From Actinotalea endophytica (GTDB taxonomy: Bacteria; Actinomycetota; Actinomycetes; Actinomycetales; Cellulomonadaceae): a stretch of DNA of 64,000 bases. A program made the position numbers and the translations under genes. Positions 37,006-46,180 of the stretch are shown here, one piece after another (positions within the stretch are counted from its first letter, which is position 1; the number at the start of each line of letters is the position of its first letter). A model generated the notes under the pieces. That model had not been told where the DNA came from. It was given only the letters and a program-made list of their open reading frames with translations, and did not search any database. The stretch lies in contig NZ_JAOVZU010000001.1 in assembly GCF_025717005.1 (NCBI RefSeq), forward strand, positions 425,091 through 489,090, in the 5' to 3' direction.

Positions 37006-37830
37006 ATGCCCTCACTGAACGACGGAACGACCATCCCCAGCATCGGCTTCGGCACCTACCCGTTGCGTGGTGACCAGGGGACTGCCGCGGTCCTCAGCGC
37101 CCTCGACCTCGGCTACCGGCTCATCGACACCGCGGTGAACTACGGCAACGAGGACGCCGTCGGCCGCGCGGTCGCGCGCACCGACGTGCCCCGCGACCAG
37201 ATCGTCGTCACGACGAAGCTTCCCGGCCGCGACCACGGCTACGACGAGACGCTCGCGTCCTTCGACCGTTCCACCGCCGCGCTGGGCCTCGACACGGTCG
37301 ACCTGTACCTCATCCACTGGCCCAACCCGAGTGTCGGCAAGTACGTCGAGACGTTCCGCGCCATGGTCCGGCTCAAGGAGGAGGGCCGGGTTCGCTCGGT
37401 CGGGGTCTCCAACTTCACGCCCGAGTTCCTCGACCGTGTGGCCGACGCCACCGGCGTGATGCCCGCGGTGAACCAGGTGGAGCTGCACCCGTTCTTCCCG
37501 CAGGTCGAGCTGCGGGCGTTCCACGCCGAGCACGGCATCGTCACCGAGGCGTGGAGCCCGCTCGGCAAGGGCGCCCCGGTCAAGCAGACGGCCCCGGTGG
37601 TCGCGGCCGCAGCCGCGCACGAGGTCACGCCCGCGCAGGTGATCCTGCGGTGGCACCAGCAGATCGGCTCGGTGCCGATCCCGAAGTCCGGCGACCCTGG
37701 CCGGCAGCGCGAGAACCTCGACCTCGACGGGTTCACGCTCAGCGACGCCGAGGTCGAGGCGATCACGGGCCTCGGGCGCCCGGACGGCCGGCTCTTCGGC
37801 GGCGACCCGAACACCCACGAGGAGATGTAG
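37006..37830 (+). CDS. Aldo/keto reductase, 2,5-diketo-gluconate reductase-like
   Basis: A 274-residue reductase of the DkgA/DkgB-like branch. The motifs are DTAVNYGNEDAVGRA (Asp and Tyr), TTKLPG (Lys) and LYLIHWP (His), plus VGVSNFTPEFL and VPIPKSGDPGR at the cofactor end. It reduces a carbonyl compound with NADPH. It is not a close relative of the other aldo/keto reductase in this window (33557-34618). Confidence 0.88.
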   Translation: MPSLNDGTTIPSIGFGTYPLRGDQGTAAVLSALDLGYRLIDTAVNYGNEDAVGRAVARTDVPRDQIVVTTKLPGRDHGYDETLASFDRSTAALGLDTVDLYLIHWPNPSVGKYVETFRAMVRLKEEGRVRSVGVSNFTPEFLDRVADATGVMPAVNQVELHPFFPQVELRAFHAEHGIVTEAWSPLGKGAPVKQTAPVVAAAAAHEVTPAQVILRWHQQIGSVPIPKSGDPGRQRENLDLDGFTLSDAEVEAITGLGRPDGRLFGGDPNTHEEM

Positions 37831-37903
37831 CCCGCAACGCGACGCCGGAGCGTCCGGCGGGCCGGGCGGGCGCCCTCCGGTAGGCAGGTCGAGGTGACGC
37901 TGC

Positions 37904-38842
37904 TTACCGGGAGCCGAAGGTCGCCTCGCGCGCGCTGGCGGTCGGCGCAGGCCCGTGGACGAATGCGAGCACGTCGCGGGGAACCTGCGGGCTCGACGCG
38001 GTCCGCAGGCCGTTGGCCGTCGGGTACTCGACGAGCCTGGACCGCGGGATCAGCTCCGCCGTCTCGGCGGCCAGCGCCGGCGCGAAGACCCGGTCCTTCC
38101 CACCGACGACGATGAGCACCGGCACGTCGATCCGAGGCAGCGCGGCGCGGCCGTCGTAGGCCTGCTCCGCGCGAGTCTCGACCAGCACGTCCGCGAGGTC
38201 GTAGTCGCGGGTGGCGAGCCAACGGCCGATCAGCGGGCCGAGTGATCGGCGCAGCGTGGCCCAGGAGGGGCCCGGGACGATCTCCTCGAGCACCGCGGCG
38301 CCGGCGTCGGAGAACCGGCCGGCGCTGAGCGCCTCACCGAACCGGCCGTCGGCGTCCTTGCCCCACTCGGTGATCTGCCAGGCGGTGCGGACGACGGCGA
38401 GGCGGTCGAGGAGCTCGGGACGGTCCGCGGCCAGCTGGAGGGCGATCAGCCCGCCGAGCTCCTCGCCGACCACGACGTCGACCTTCCCGCCCAGCTCGGT
38501 CTCGATGACCTCGGCGTAGTCGGCCGCCATGTCCGCGACCGAGTAGCCGGTGGGCATCCCGCGCCGTCGCGTCGCTGTCCACACGGTGAAGCCGTCGTCC
38601 AGGTACGGCCGCAACGACCCGGCCATCATGGCGAGCTCGCGCGGCGAGGGGAGCGCGCTGCCCGGGCCGCCCATGATGGCCAGCAGCGTCTTGTCGCCGC
38701 CGTCCCACACGGCGTACCTCATGCCGTTCGCGAACGTCCCGGTCTGTGCCGCCGGCACCGGGCGCCGGGTCGCCGCCCTCAGGATGATCGCGGCGAGCGC
38801 CACCGCTGCCATCGAGGTGAGAACCGTCCGTGTGAGCCGCAT
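37904..38842 (-). CDS. Exported alpha/beta hydrolase-fold protein with altered catalytic triad
   Basis: A 312-residue protein with an N-terminal membrane/signal segment (1-24) and an alpha/beta hydrolase fold. The oxyanion loop MGGPGSALPS is present, but the nucleophile elbow reads GEELGG (126-131) with Glu where Ser is expected, and the C-terminal strand reads PTANGLRTASS where the catalytic His is expected. The protein is therefore unlikely to be a standard hydrolase. ATG at 38842 is preferred for its GAGG spacing; GTG at 38851 is an alternative. Confidence 0.65.
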   Translation of the reverse strand: MRLTRTVLTSMAAVALAAIILRAATRRPVPAAQTGTFANGMRYAVWDGGDKTLLAIMGGPGSALPSPRELAMMAGSLRPYLDDGFTVWTATRRRGMPTGYSVADMAADYAEVIETELGGKVDVVVGEELGGLIALQLAADRPELLDRLAVVRTAWQITEWGKDADGRFGEALSAGRFSDAGAAVLEEIVPGPSWATLRRSLGPLIGRWLATRDYDLADVLVETRAEQAYDGRAALPRIDVPVLIVVGGKDRVFAPALAAETAELIPRSRLVEYPTANGLRTASSPQVPRDVLAFVHGPAPTASAREATFGSR

Positions 38843-39058
38843 CCTGCGCACCTCGCCCTCGTGTCGAGCCTGCCCCGCCGGGTGGAGGCGAACAAGGGAC
38901 GAACGGGACGGGCGCTCCGCCGAGTCGGCCCGTGCGGGCCGGCGGCACGGCGCTCACCGAGCAGGACTAGCCAGATGGGGTGATGGTCGCCGGGATCGCG
39001 CATCCGCCACGCCGGCCTCTGCCAGGATGCGGCGCAGCGGAGGCGTGAAGGGGGCGAC

Positions 39059-39700
39059 GTGATCATCATCTGGGGCTGGCGCGCGATTCGGAAGGTGCTC
39101 GGGAGCGGCAGGTTCTTCTGCCCGCAGTGCGGTGGTGACACCGACTACAAGCACCTGGCCCTGCGGCGCTGGTTCACCATCTTCTTCATCCCGATCATCC
39201 CGCTGAAGGACCTGGGCACCTGCGTCGAGTGCTCCCGGTGCCGGACGGCCTTCACCGAGCGAGTGCTCGACGTCACGACGCTCGAGGTCTTCGCGCACCA
39301 CCAGGGCCTCGCCAATCGCGCCGTGGTCGCGCACCTGGTGTCGCTGTCGCCACCGGTAGACGACACGACGGTCGGTGAGGGCCTGCTGGCCCTCGCCTCG
39401 GCCCCGGGTGTGCGGGACGGGTACGACGGAGAGGCTCTGTCGGCGGACGTCTCGTTCTTCGCCGACCCCGGCGCCGTCGCCGCGTACCTCCGGCCGATCG
39501 CTGCCGAGATGACGATCGAGGGCCGCGAGGAGTTCCTGCGGCGGATGATCGTGCTCGTTGCCCGGCTGCCGCATGCGGGCCCGTCGGCGGGGCTCGCCAT
39601 CGAGCACGTCGCGGCAGCTCTTGCCGTGAGCCCCGCGCACCTCGCAGGGATCCGGCAGCACGTGCAGAGCGGTGCGCCCGCGGCCGGTGGTGATCTGTGA
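39059..39700 (+). CDS. Zinc-ribbon membrane-associated protein, TerB-like C-terminus
   Basis: A 213-residue protein. The N-terminus has a zinc ribbon made of CPQCGG and CVECSRC around a short hydrophobic segment (FTIFFIPIIPL), a pattern of zinc-ribbon_15 proteins; the C-terminal part (about 90-205) is helical and could be TerB-like. It begins at GTG after AAGGGGG and overlaps the next gene by four bases. Confidence 0.7.
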   Translation: MIIIWGWRAIRKVLGSGRFFCPQCGGDTDYKHLALRRWFTIFFIPIIPLKDLGTCVECSRCRTAFTERVLDVTTLEVFAHHQGLANRAVVAHLVSLSPPVDDTTVGEGLLALASAPGVRDGYDGEALSADVSFFADPGAVAAYLRPIAAEMTIEGREEFLRRMIVLVARLPHAGPSAGLAIEHVAAALAVSPAHLAGIRQHVQSGAPAAGGDL

Positions 39701-40194
39701 TCCCCGCTCCGCCCGAGGGGGCGTCGGTCCTGTTCAACCCGCCCCCGGGCTGGGCGGCGCCGGCCGGGTTCGACCCGCGACGGGGCCATCTCGTCGACCC
39801 GGCGTGGCCGAGCGCGCCCGAGGGCTGGGCGTTCTGGCTGCCGGACGCATCTGCCGGGCGGGAGCACGCAGCGTTGCCGTCGACGACCCTTCGCCCGACC
39901 CAGGCCGAGGCGCGCAGCGTGCGCCTGCGGAACCGGCTCATCGTCGTCGGCGCGGTCGTGGTCGTCGTCGGCATCGGCCTCGCCGCGTGGGCGGGTCTCG
40001 CCTCGTCGTCGAACCAGCCCGGAGCAGGTTCGTGCTGGGGCGGGAGCTCGGAGTGGCTGCACGAGGTGCCGTGCAGCTCGGCCGAGGCCGACTACGTCGC
40101 CGTCGGCCGGACGGCGAGCCCGGATGAGTGCCCGTACACGTCCGACACCTACCTCGATCTCGGCGACGCGATCCTCTGCCTCGAGCCGAACTGA
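39697..40194 (+). CDS. Single-pass membrane protein, LppU-like extracytoplasmic domain
   Basis: A 165-residue protein. The cytoplasmic N-terminus is Pro/Trp-rich (PPGWAAPAGFDPRRGH..., with PEGWAFWLP), as in DUF2510-type actinobacterial proteins; one helix spans about 83-103; the outside domain has four cysteines (SCW, VPCSS, ECPY, LCLEPN), probably two disulfides, resembling small lipoprotein domains. Its GTG start overlaps the zinc-ribbon gene. Confidence 0.68.
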   Translation: MIPAPPEGASVLFNPPPGWAAPAGFDPRRGHLVDPAWPSAPEGWAFWLPDASAGREHAALPSTTLRPTQAEARSVRLRNRLIVVGAVVVVVGIGLAAWAGLASSSNQPGAGSCWGGSSEWLHEVPCSSAEADYVAVGRTASPDECPYTSDTYLDLGDAILCLEPN

Positions 40195-40211
40195 CGGTCG
40201 GCCCGCCGGCG

Positions 40212-41420
40212 TCAGCTCAGCGCCGCCCCCAGCGCGGCCAGCAGCCGGTCGACGTCCTCGTCGTCGTTGTACGGCGCGAGGCCGATGCGAAGCCCGCCGG
40301 CGAGGCCGAGGCCGAGGTGCCGGGAGACCTCGTAGGCGTAGAAGTTCCCGGACGGCGCGTTGACGCCCGCTGCGGCGAGCCGGGTGGTGACGTCCGCCGC
40401 GTCGTGCCCGGCGAAGGTGAGCAGCAGGGTCGGCGTCCGGCGGGCCGCCCGCGAACGGACCGTCACGCCGGGCAGCTGGGCGATGCCCGCCTCGATCCGG
40501 CCGCGCAGTGCGTCCTCGTGCGCGTGCGCGGCGGCCATCGAGCGGGCCAGGCGCTCGCGCCGGGTGCCCTCGCCGGGGACCATCCCGGCCAGGGTGTCCA
40601 CTGCCGCCGTGACGCCCGCCATGAGCTCGTAGGGCAGCGTGCCGAGCTCGAACCGCTCCGGGACGACGTCGGTCGCGGGCCGCAGCTTGTCCGGGCGGAG
40701 GCCCTCGAGGAGGTCGCGCCGGCCGGTGACCACGCCGCAGTGCGGCCCGAGGAACTTGTACGGGGAGCAGGTGTAGAAGTCCGCACCGAGCGCCGGCACG
40801 TCGACGAGCTCGTGCGCCGTGTAGTGCACGCCGTCGACGTACAGCAGGGCCCCGACCTCGTGCACCCGTTCGGCGATCGCCGGGAGGTCGGGCATCGTGC
40901 CGATGAGGTTCGACGCCGCGGTCACGGCCACCAGCACGGTGCGGTCGGACAGCTGCGCGGCGACGGTGTCGACGTCGAGCTCGCCGGTGGCCGGGTCGAA
41001 GTCGGCCCATCGCACCGTGGCCCCACGCCGCTCGGCCGCGATCAGCCACGGGTTGGCGTTCGCGTCGTGCTCGAGGCGGGTGATCACGACCTCGTCGCCC
41101 TCGCGCCAGGTGCTAGAGATCGCCCGAGACATCTCGAAGGTCAGCGACGTCGCGCTGCGCCCGACGACCACGGTGCCGGGGTCGACGCCGAGCAGGTCGC
41201 CGAGGGCGGCGCGGCAGGCGTGCACGATGTCGTCCGCGTTCCGCTCGGCGAGGTTGCCCCGGCCCCGGTTCGCGAGCGGGTGGACCAGCGCGTCACGGAT
41301 CGCGTCGGCCACGGCGTCCGGGGTCTGCGTGCCACCGGGAGCGTCGAAGTGCGCGATCCCGTGCTGGAGTGACGAGAAGGTCGCGCGCAGCGCCGCGACG
41401 TCGAGGCTGTCCAGGGGCAT
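40212..41420 (-). CDS. Cysteine desulfurase-like aminotransferase class V protein
   Basis: A 402-residue PLP enzyme. The Lys that binds the cofactor is in SPYKFLGPHCG, and HFDAPGGTQTPDAV, FEMSRAIS, DGVHYTAHE and NAPSGNFYAYE match the cysteine desulfurase-like family (TIGR01976 type) that is distinct from IscS/SufS. The expected catalytic Cys loop of desulfurases is not evident, so the reaction is uncertain. The ATG at 41420 fits the family start. Confidence 0.82.
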   Translation of the reverse strand: MPLDSLDVAALRATFSSLQHGIAHFDAPGGTQTPDAVADAIRDALVHPLANRGRGNLAERNADDIVHACRAALGDLLGVDPGTVVVGRSATSLTFEMSRAISSTWREGDEVVITRLEHDANANPWLIAAERRGATVRWADFDPATGELDVDTVAAQLSDRTVLVAVTAASNLIGTMPDLPAIAERVHEVGALLYVDGVHYTAHELVDVPALGADFYTCSPYKFLGPHCGVVTGRRDLLEGLRPDKLRPATDVVPERFELGTLPYELMAGVTAAVDTLAGMVPGEGTRRERLARSMAAAHAHEDALRGRIEAGIAQLPGVTVRSRAARRTPTLLLTFAGHDAADVTTRLAAAGVNAPSGNFYAYEVSRHLGLGLAGGLRIGLAPYNDDEDVDRLLAALGAALS

Positions 41421-41572
41421 GCGAGTCGTCCTCACTCGAGCGGGGGTGCGTCCCCGAGGTGGGTCGCCGGGCCCATCCTTCCGGTCCCCGCGCGCCGGTG
41501 TCTGCGCCGACGCGCGGGGACGATCCGGCTCGTGCCCGACGGATGGCTCTGCGTGCCGAGGCCGGCGGCCGG

Positions 41573-43204
41573 TCAGGCGACAGCCCCCGCGTCGCGGTGC
41601 CGGAAGGCCAGCATCCCGACGGCGGTGAGCGCGGCCGCAACGCCCAGCAGGATCAGCACCGGCGTGGCGGAGAACGCCTCGGCCGGGATCGCCGGGACGT
41701 GCGTGAACGGCGACAGGTTGAGCACGGTCTGTGGCAGCTCGAGCAGCGCGCCGAGCTGGCCCACCACGAGGCTGGCGGTCAGGGCGCTCCAGGCGAGCGC
41801 ACCCGCCCACCGCGGGACCAGCCCGAACGCCGCGACCACGAAGCCGCCGAGCGCGAGCGCCGCCGCGGCGTTCGCCAGCCCGGCCGCGACCAGCCCGTTG
41901 ATGCCGTCTGCCCAGCGTCCGGTCATCGCGCCGTAGACGACGCCGCCGGCGAGACCGGAGAGCGCGAGGATCGCGGCCGTGCCCACGAAGGCGATCGTCA
42001 CGTGGCGACCCATCCAGGCCCGGCGGTGCACCGCCGTGGCGAGCACCGGTTCGAGCCGTCCGGTCGTCTCCTCGGCGCGCATCCGGAGCAGCACCTGGAC
42101 GGTGTACCCGGCTGCGGCGATGCCGATGATGGCCATGGTGAGCGTGAAGTAGAGGTCGACGACGGTGCCCTGCGGGGCGAGTCGCGCGAGGATCTCGGTG
42201 AGCTGGTCGTTCTCGGCGACGAGGTCCTCGGCGCTGTCGGCGACCGACGCGAACACCGCGGTGAGCGCGACCAGGCCGCCGAGCCAGGTGAGCAGGGTGC
42301 CCCGCTGGAGCCGCCACGCCAGCCCGAGGTTCGACCCCAAGGCCGGCGCCGCGTACGCGGGTCCGGTCCGGGCGGGCACCATGCCGGCGCCGACGTCCCG
42401 ATGGCCGGCGAGGGCGAACGCGACGGATGCGAGCGCGACCGTCAGGCCGACGAAGAGCCCGGCGATCCACCAGTTGTCCTCCTGGAACGGGCGCACCTGC
42501 TGCCCCCAGCCGATCGGTGACAGCCAGGACGGCCAGGCGCTGATCACCTGGACCCCGCTGTCCGCGACGTGCCCGAGGACGTCGCCGACGCCGCGCAGCA
42601 GGAACGCGGCACCGAGTGCTGCGCCGACGGCGGCGTTGGCGCCACGCGCGGTCGCGAAGACCTGCGCGGCGATCGCGGCGATGCCCGCGAAGACCCATCC
42701 GACGCCGGCGACCGCGAGCCCGGACGCCAGCGCACCGGTCAGGCCCAGGTCGCTCGCGACGAGCGCCCCGGCGACGGCGAGGCCCAGCACGACGTTCGCG
42801 CCGAGCGCGATGGCCAGCGCGGCGGACAGCCGTGCGTGCCGGCCCACCACGGCCGAGCCGAGCAGCTCGGCGCGCCCGGTCTCCTCGTCCTGGCGGGTGT
42901 GCCGGACGACGGCCTGGGCGCTCATCAGGGCGGTCAGGATCGCGAGGACCTGGTACGACTCGACCATCGACATGGCGCCGAGGTCGGTCCCGGAGGCGGG
43001 GCCGTCCATGAGCCGCGCGATCGGGTTCCCGGCCGCGTAGGTCGCGGTCGCGAGGCGCTGCGCGGCGTCGCTCATCATGGCCGTGTAGCTGGCGACCGTG
43101 GCGCCGGCCAGCCCGGCGATCGCGACGATCCAGGTGGGGAGCAGGATCCGGTCCCGGCGCAGGCCGAGGCGGATCAGCCTGGTCGTCCCGGTGAGGGTGG
43201 TCAT
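41573..43204 (-). CDS. ABC-2-type exporter permease, two-domain
   Basis: A 543-residue permease with about twelve helices, organised in two similar halves, like the polyketide-antibiotic exporters of actinobacteria. Cytoplasmic landmarks are [21 protein letters not shown] (first half; split naturally by GRAELL) and [22 protein letters not shown] (second half). It overlaps the upstream ATPase gene by four bases. Confidence 0.85.
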   Translation of the reverse strand: MTTLTGTTRLIRLGLRRDRILLPTWIVAIAGLAGATVASYTAMMSDAAQRLATATYAAGNPIARLMDGPASGTDLGAMSMVESYQVLAILTALMSAQAVVRHTRQDEETGRAELLGSAVVGRHARLSAALAIALGANVVLGLAVAGALVASDLGLTGALASGLAVAGVGWVFAGIAAIAAQVFATARGANAAVGAALGAAFLLRGVGDVLGHVADSGVQVISAWPSWLSPIGWGQQVRPFQEDNWWIAGLFVGLTVALASVAFALAGHRDVGAGMVPARTGPAYAAPALGSNLGLAWRLQRGTLLTWLGGLVALTAVFASVADSAEDLVAENDQLTEILARLAPQGTVVDLYFTLTMAIIGIAAAGYTVQVLLRMRAEETTGRLEPVLATAVHRRAWMGRHVTIAFVGTAAILALSGLAGGVVYGAMTGRWADGINGLVAAGLANAAAALALGGFVVAAFGLVPRWAGALAWSALTASLVVGQLGALLELPQTVLNLSPFTHVPAIPAEAFSATPVLILLGVAAALTAVGMLAFRHRDAGAVA

Positions 43205-44151
43205 GACTCCTCCGATCCCGCGGTGCCGGCCGTGACGAGCTCGTCGCGCCGGTGCCTGCCGTTGAGCTCGGTCCCGTAGTGCCGGAGGAACAGCTCCTCG
43301 AGCGTGGGGGGCGAGCAGGTGAGCGAGACGACTCCGCGGGGGCCGAGGTGCTCGATCACGGTGCCGAGCTGCGCGGACTCCACCTCGAGCTGGGCCGAGC
43401 GGTCGTCGTCGGCGATGACGGCGCTCACGCCGGGCAGGGTGGCGAGGTCGGTCACCGGGTGCTGCGTGGTGACGTGGACCGAGGTGCGGGTCAGGTGCCG
43501 GAGCTCGGCGAGCGTCCCGGTCTCCACCACGCGGCCCTCGCGGATGATCGAGATCCGGTCGCAGAGGGCTTCGGCCTCGGCGAGGATGTGACTGGAGAGC
43601 AGCACCGTCGCGCCGTCGTCGCGCATCTGCCGCACGACGTCCTGGAACACGGTCTCCATCAGCGGGTCCAGTCCGCTGGTCGGCTCGTCGAGCAGGAAGA
43701 GCTCGACGTCGGCTGCGAGCCCGGCGACCATCGCGACCTTCTGCCGGTTGCCCTTGGAGTAGGTGCTGCACTTCTTGGTGGGGTCGAGCTGGAAGCGCTC
43801 GACCAGCTCGTCGCGGCGGTGCCGGTCGGCCCGGCCGCGCAGCTCGCCGAGCAGGTCGATGGCCTCGCCGCCGGTGAGGTTGGGCCACAGGTGCACGTCG
43901 CCGGGGACGTAGGCGAGCCGGCGGTGCAGCGGCACGGCGTCGCGCCACGGGTCGCGTCCGAGCAGCGAGACCTCGCCGGCGTCCTTGCGCAGCAGGCCCA
44001 GCAGCACCCGGATGGTGGTCGACTTGCCGGCCCCGTTCGGGCCGAGGAAGCCGTGCACCTCCCCTCGCGTGACGGTCAGGTCGACGCCGTCCAGCGCACG
44101 GGTGCGCCCGAAGGACTTGACCAGGCTGCGGATCCGGATGACGTCGTCCAT
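43201..44151 (-). CDS. ABC exporter ATP-binding protein
   Basis: A 316-residue ATPase. It shows Walker [10 protein letters not shown], a Q-loop region, [13 protein letters not shown] Walker B, and [14 protein letters not shown] as the H-loop; the signature region reads [15 protein letters not shown], where the usual LSGGQ is replaced by YSKGN. The C-terminal 90 residues are a typical exporter extension. ATG 44151 is followed by the coupled permease; a TetR gene is divergent, with shared repeats between them. Confidence 0.88.
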   Translation of the reverse strand: MDDVIRIRSLVKSFGRTRALDGVDLTVTRGEVHGFLGPNGAGKSTTIRVLLGLLRKDAGEVSLLGRDPWRDAVPLHRRLAYVPGDVHLWPNLTGGEAIDLLGELRGRADRHRRDELVERFQLDPTKKCSTYSKGNRQKVAMVAGLAADVELFLLDEPTSGLDPLMETVFQDVVRQMRDDGATVLLSSHILAEAEALCDRISIIREGRVVETGTLAELRHLTRTSVHVTTQHPVTDLATLPGVSAVIADDDRSAQLEVESAQLGTVIEHLGPRGVVSLTCSPPTLEELFLRHYGTELNGRHRRDELVTAGTAGSEES

Positions 44152-44170
44152 GACGGACCTCCTGCGCTGA

Positions 44171-44219
44171 TAGTGACTGTCAATTGAATGTAACTCTCAC
44201 TGAGAGTGACTGTCAATTG
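44171..44219. promoter_or_regulatory. Divergent TetR/ABC intergenic operators and promoter
   Basis: AGTGACTGTCAATTG occurs twice (44172-44186 and 44205-44219), 33 bases apart, and the region between contains the inverted repeat ACTCTC-ACT-GAGAGT (44193-44207). On the minus strand TTGACA (44216-44211) and TTACAT (44193-44188) are spaced 17 bases, an excellent promoter for the ABC genes. A TetR dimer bound to the repeats would cover it. Confidence 0.6.
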
Positions 44220-44251
44220 GTAGTGGGGGTCAGGGTCGTACCCTTGGGGGC

Positions 44252-44920
44252 ATGACCGACCCGGGGCAGGACGACGGCCTGCGGCACCGCAAGCGGACCG
44301 CCGCCATGGCGCGGATCCAGGCCGTGGCCCTGGACCTCTTCGACGAGCGCGGCTACGAGGCGGTGACCGTCGAGCAGATCGCCGAGGCCTCCGACATCTC
44401 GCCCAGCAGCGTGTACCGCTACTTCGGGACCAAGGAGCAGATCGTCCTGCTGGGGGAGTTCGAGTTCGACGCCTCCGACGCCCGCCTCGCGACCGTCGAC
44501 GCCGGCACACCGCTGGAGTTCACCCGCCAGCTGCTGCGCACCGTGATGGGTCGCCTCGTCGGCGACGACGAGCAGCGGACCCGCCGCCAGATGCGCCTGG
44601 TGATGTCCAACCCCGCGCTCGAGGTGGCCCTCGCCGGTCAGGTCTACGCCGCGTCCGAGACCCTCGGCGAGGTGTTCGCGGCGCGCCTGGAGCGCCCCAC
44701 CGACGACCTCGAGGTCCAGGTGCTCTCGCACGTCGTGGTCGGCGCACTGCTCGGTGGGCTGCACCACTGGCACGGCACCGGCTTCGCCGGACCGCTGCGC
44801 GACGTGCTGGACCGGTGCCTCGACCTGCTCGAGCGCGGGCTGCAGGTCGGCGCACCGGTCACGCCGACCCCGGCACCGGGCGGAACATCGAGCCGTCCGA
44901 CTCGGTTGCCGTCCAGGTGA
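44252..44920 (+). CDS. TetR-family transcriptional regulator
   Basis: A 222-residue regulator. The HTH is at about 25-60 (GYEAVTVEQIAEASDISPSS followed by VYRYFGTKEQIV), and a helical ligand-binding domain follows. It is divergent from the ABC exporter genes and overlaps the next oxidoreductase gene by four bases. It probably represses the exporter. Confidence 0.86.
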   Translation: MTDPGQDDGLRHRKRTAAMARIQAVALDLFDERGYEAVTVEQIAEASDISPSSVYRYFGTKEQIVLLGEFEFDASDARLATVDAGTPLEFTRQLLRTVMGRLVGDDEQRTRRQMRLVMSNPALEVALAGQVYAASETLGEVFAARLERPTDDLEVQVLSHVVVGALLGGLHHWHGTGFAGPLRDVLDRCLDLLERGLQVGAPVTPTPAPGGTSSRPTRLPSR

Positions 44921-45978
44921 GCACCCTCTTCTCGCCCTTGACCCTGCGTGGCACGACGATCCGGAACCGGGTGTGGGTCTCGCCGATGTGCCAGTACTCG
45001 TCGGTCGACGGCCGTCCGACCGACTGGCACCTGGTCCACCTGGGATCGTTCGCGCGGGGCGGTGCCGGGCTGGTGATGAGTGAGGCGACGGCGGTCGCTC
45101 CCGAGGGCCGGATCTCGCCGCAGGACGCCGGGATCTGGAACGACGCGCAGGCCGCCGACTACCGGCGGATCACCGACTTCATCCGCTCCCAGGGCGCGGT
45201 GCCCGCCATCCAGCTGGCCCACGCGGGGCGCAAGGCGTCGACCCGCGCGCCGTGGCTCGGCCGGGGCTACGTGCCCGTCGAGGAGGGCGGCTGGCCGACC
45301 GTCGGCGCGTCGGCGGTCGGGTACGCGGACTGGCCGGCGCCCCGCGAGCTCACCGCGGACGAGCTCGCCGCGATGCCGCAGGTGTGGGCAGACGCCGCGC
45401 GGCGTTCGCTCGACGCCGGCTTCGACGTGGCCGAGGTGCACGCCGCGCACGGCTACCTGCTGCACCAGTTCCTGTCGCCGCTGACGAACCACCGCACCGA
45501 CGCCTGGGGCGGGGACCTGGCCGGCCGCAGTCGCCTGCTGCTCGACGTGGTCGACGCCGTGCGGTCGGTGTGGCCGCAGGGCAAGCCGGTCCTCGTCCGG
45601 ATCAGCGCCACCGACTGGGTGGACGGCGGCCTCGACCTCGACGAGACGGAGCGGGTGGCGCAGTCGCTCGCCGACCGCGGCGTGGACCTGGTCGACGTGT
45701 CCAGCGGCGGGAACTCGCCCGACCAGCAGCTCAGCCCGAGCCCCGGCTACCAGGTGCCGTTCGCGACCCGGATCAAGGAGGCGTCCGGGCTGCCGGTCGC
45801 TGCGGTCGGGCTGATCACCGACCCGCTGCAGGCCGAGCAGATCGTCGCGTCCGGGCGTGCCGACGCGGTGTTCCTCGGCCGTGAGCTGCTGCGCGACCCG
45901 AGCTTCGCCCAGCGCGCGGCCGCGGAGCTCGGTGCGGACGTGTACTGGCCGGACCAGTATCTTCGGGCACGGGTCTGA
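44917..45978 (+). CDS. Old Yellow Enzyme-family NADH:flavin oxidoreductase (YqjM-like)
   Basis: A 353-residue FMN enzyme of the YqjM branch: SPMCQYSSVDG contains the redox-sensing Cys, LAHAGRKAS and EVHAAHGYLLHQFLSPL are the family signatures with the His pair and the metal/FMN loop, and DVSSGGNSPDQ is conserved. It should reduce activated alkenes with NAD(P)H. GTG 44917 overlaps the TetR stop, suggesting that the regulator and this enzyme are co-transcribed. Confidence 0.88.
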   Translation: MSTLFSPLTLRGTTIRNRVWVSPMCQYSSVDGRPTDWHLVHLGSFARGGAGLVMSEATAVAPEGRISPQDAGIWNDAQAADYRRITDFIRSQGAVPAIQLAHAGRKASTRAPWLGRGYVPVEEGGWPTVGASAVGYADWPAPRELTADELAAMPQVWADAARRSLDAGFDVAEVHAAHGYLLHQFLSPLTNHRTDAWGGDLAGRSRLLLDVVDAVRSVWPQGKPVLVRISATDWVDGGLDLDETERVAQSLADRGVDLVDVSSGGNSPDQQLSPSPGYQVPFATRIKEASGLPVAAVGLITDPLQAEQIVASGRADAVFLGRELLRDPSFAQRAAAELGADVYWPDQYLRARV

Positions 45979-46180
45979 AGCAGGATCGAGCACGCGCCGG
46001 TCCCGGTCGGGCTTGTTCTGCGAAGATGCCGGTGGGCCGCTCGGGTGTCGATGGCCGAGGGACCGGGCAGGCAGACCCGCTGCGGTTCACCGAGTGGCCC
46101 GGTGGCATGCCACCATCGGCGTGAGTGCGCGCAGACGCGAGGTGCCGCAGTCGCGGCGCGCACGACCTGAAGGAGGAGAA

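Noticed and set aside
40212-42698. An apparent 828-residue fusion of the desulfurase-like enzyme with further N-terminal sequence.
   Set aside because: The N-terminal 400 residues are the antisense/out-of-frame reading of the ABC permease gene; the enzyme alone is complete from 41420.
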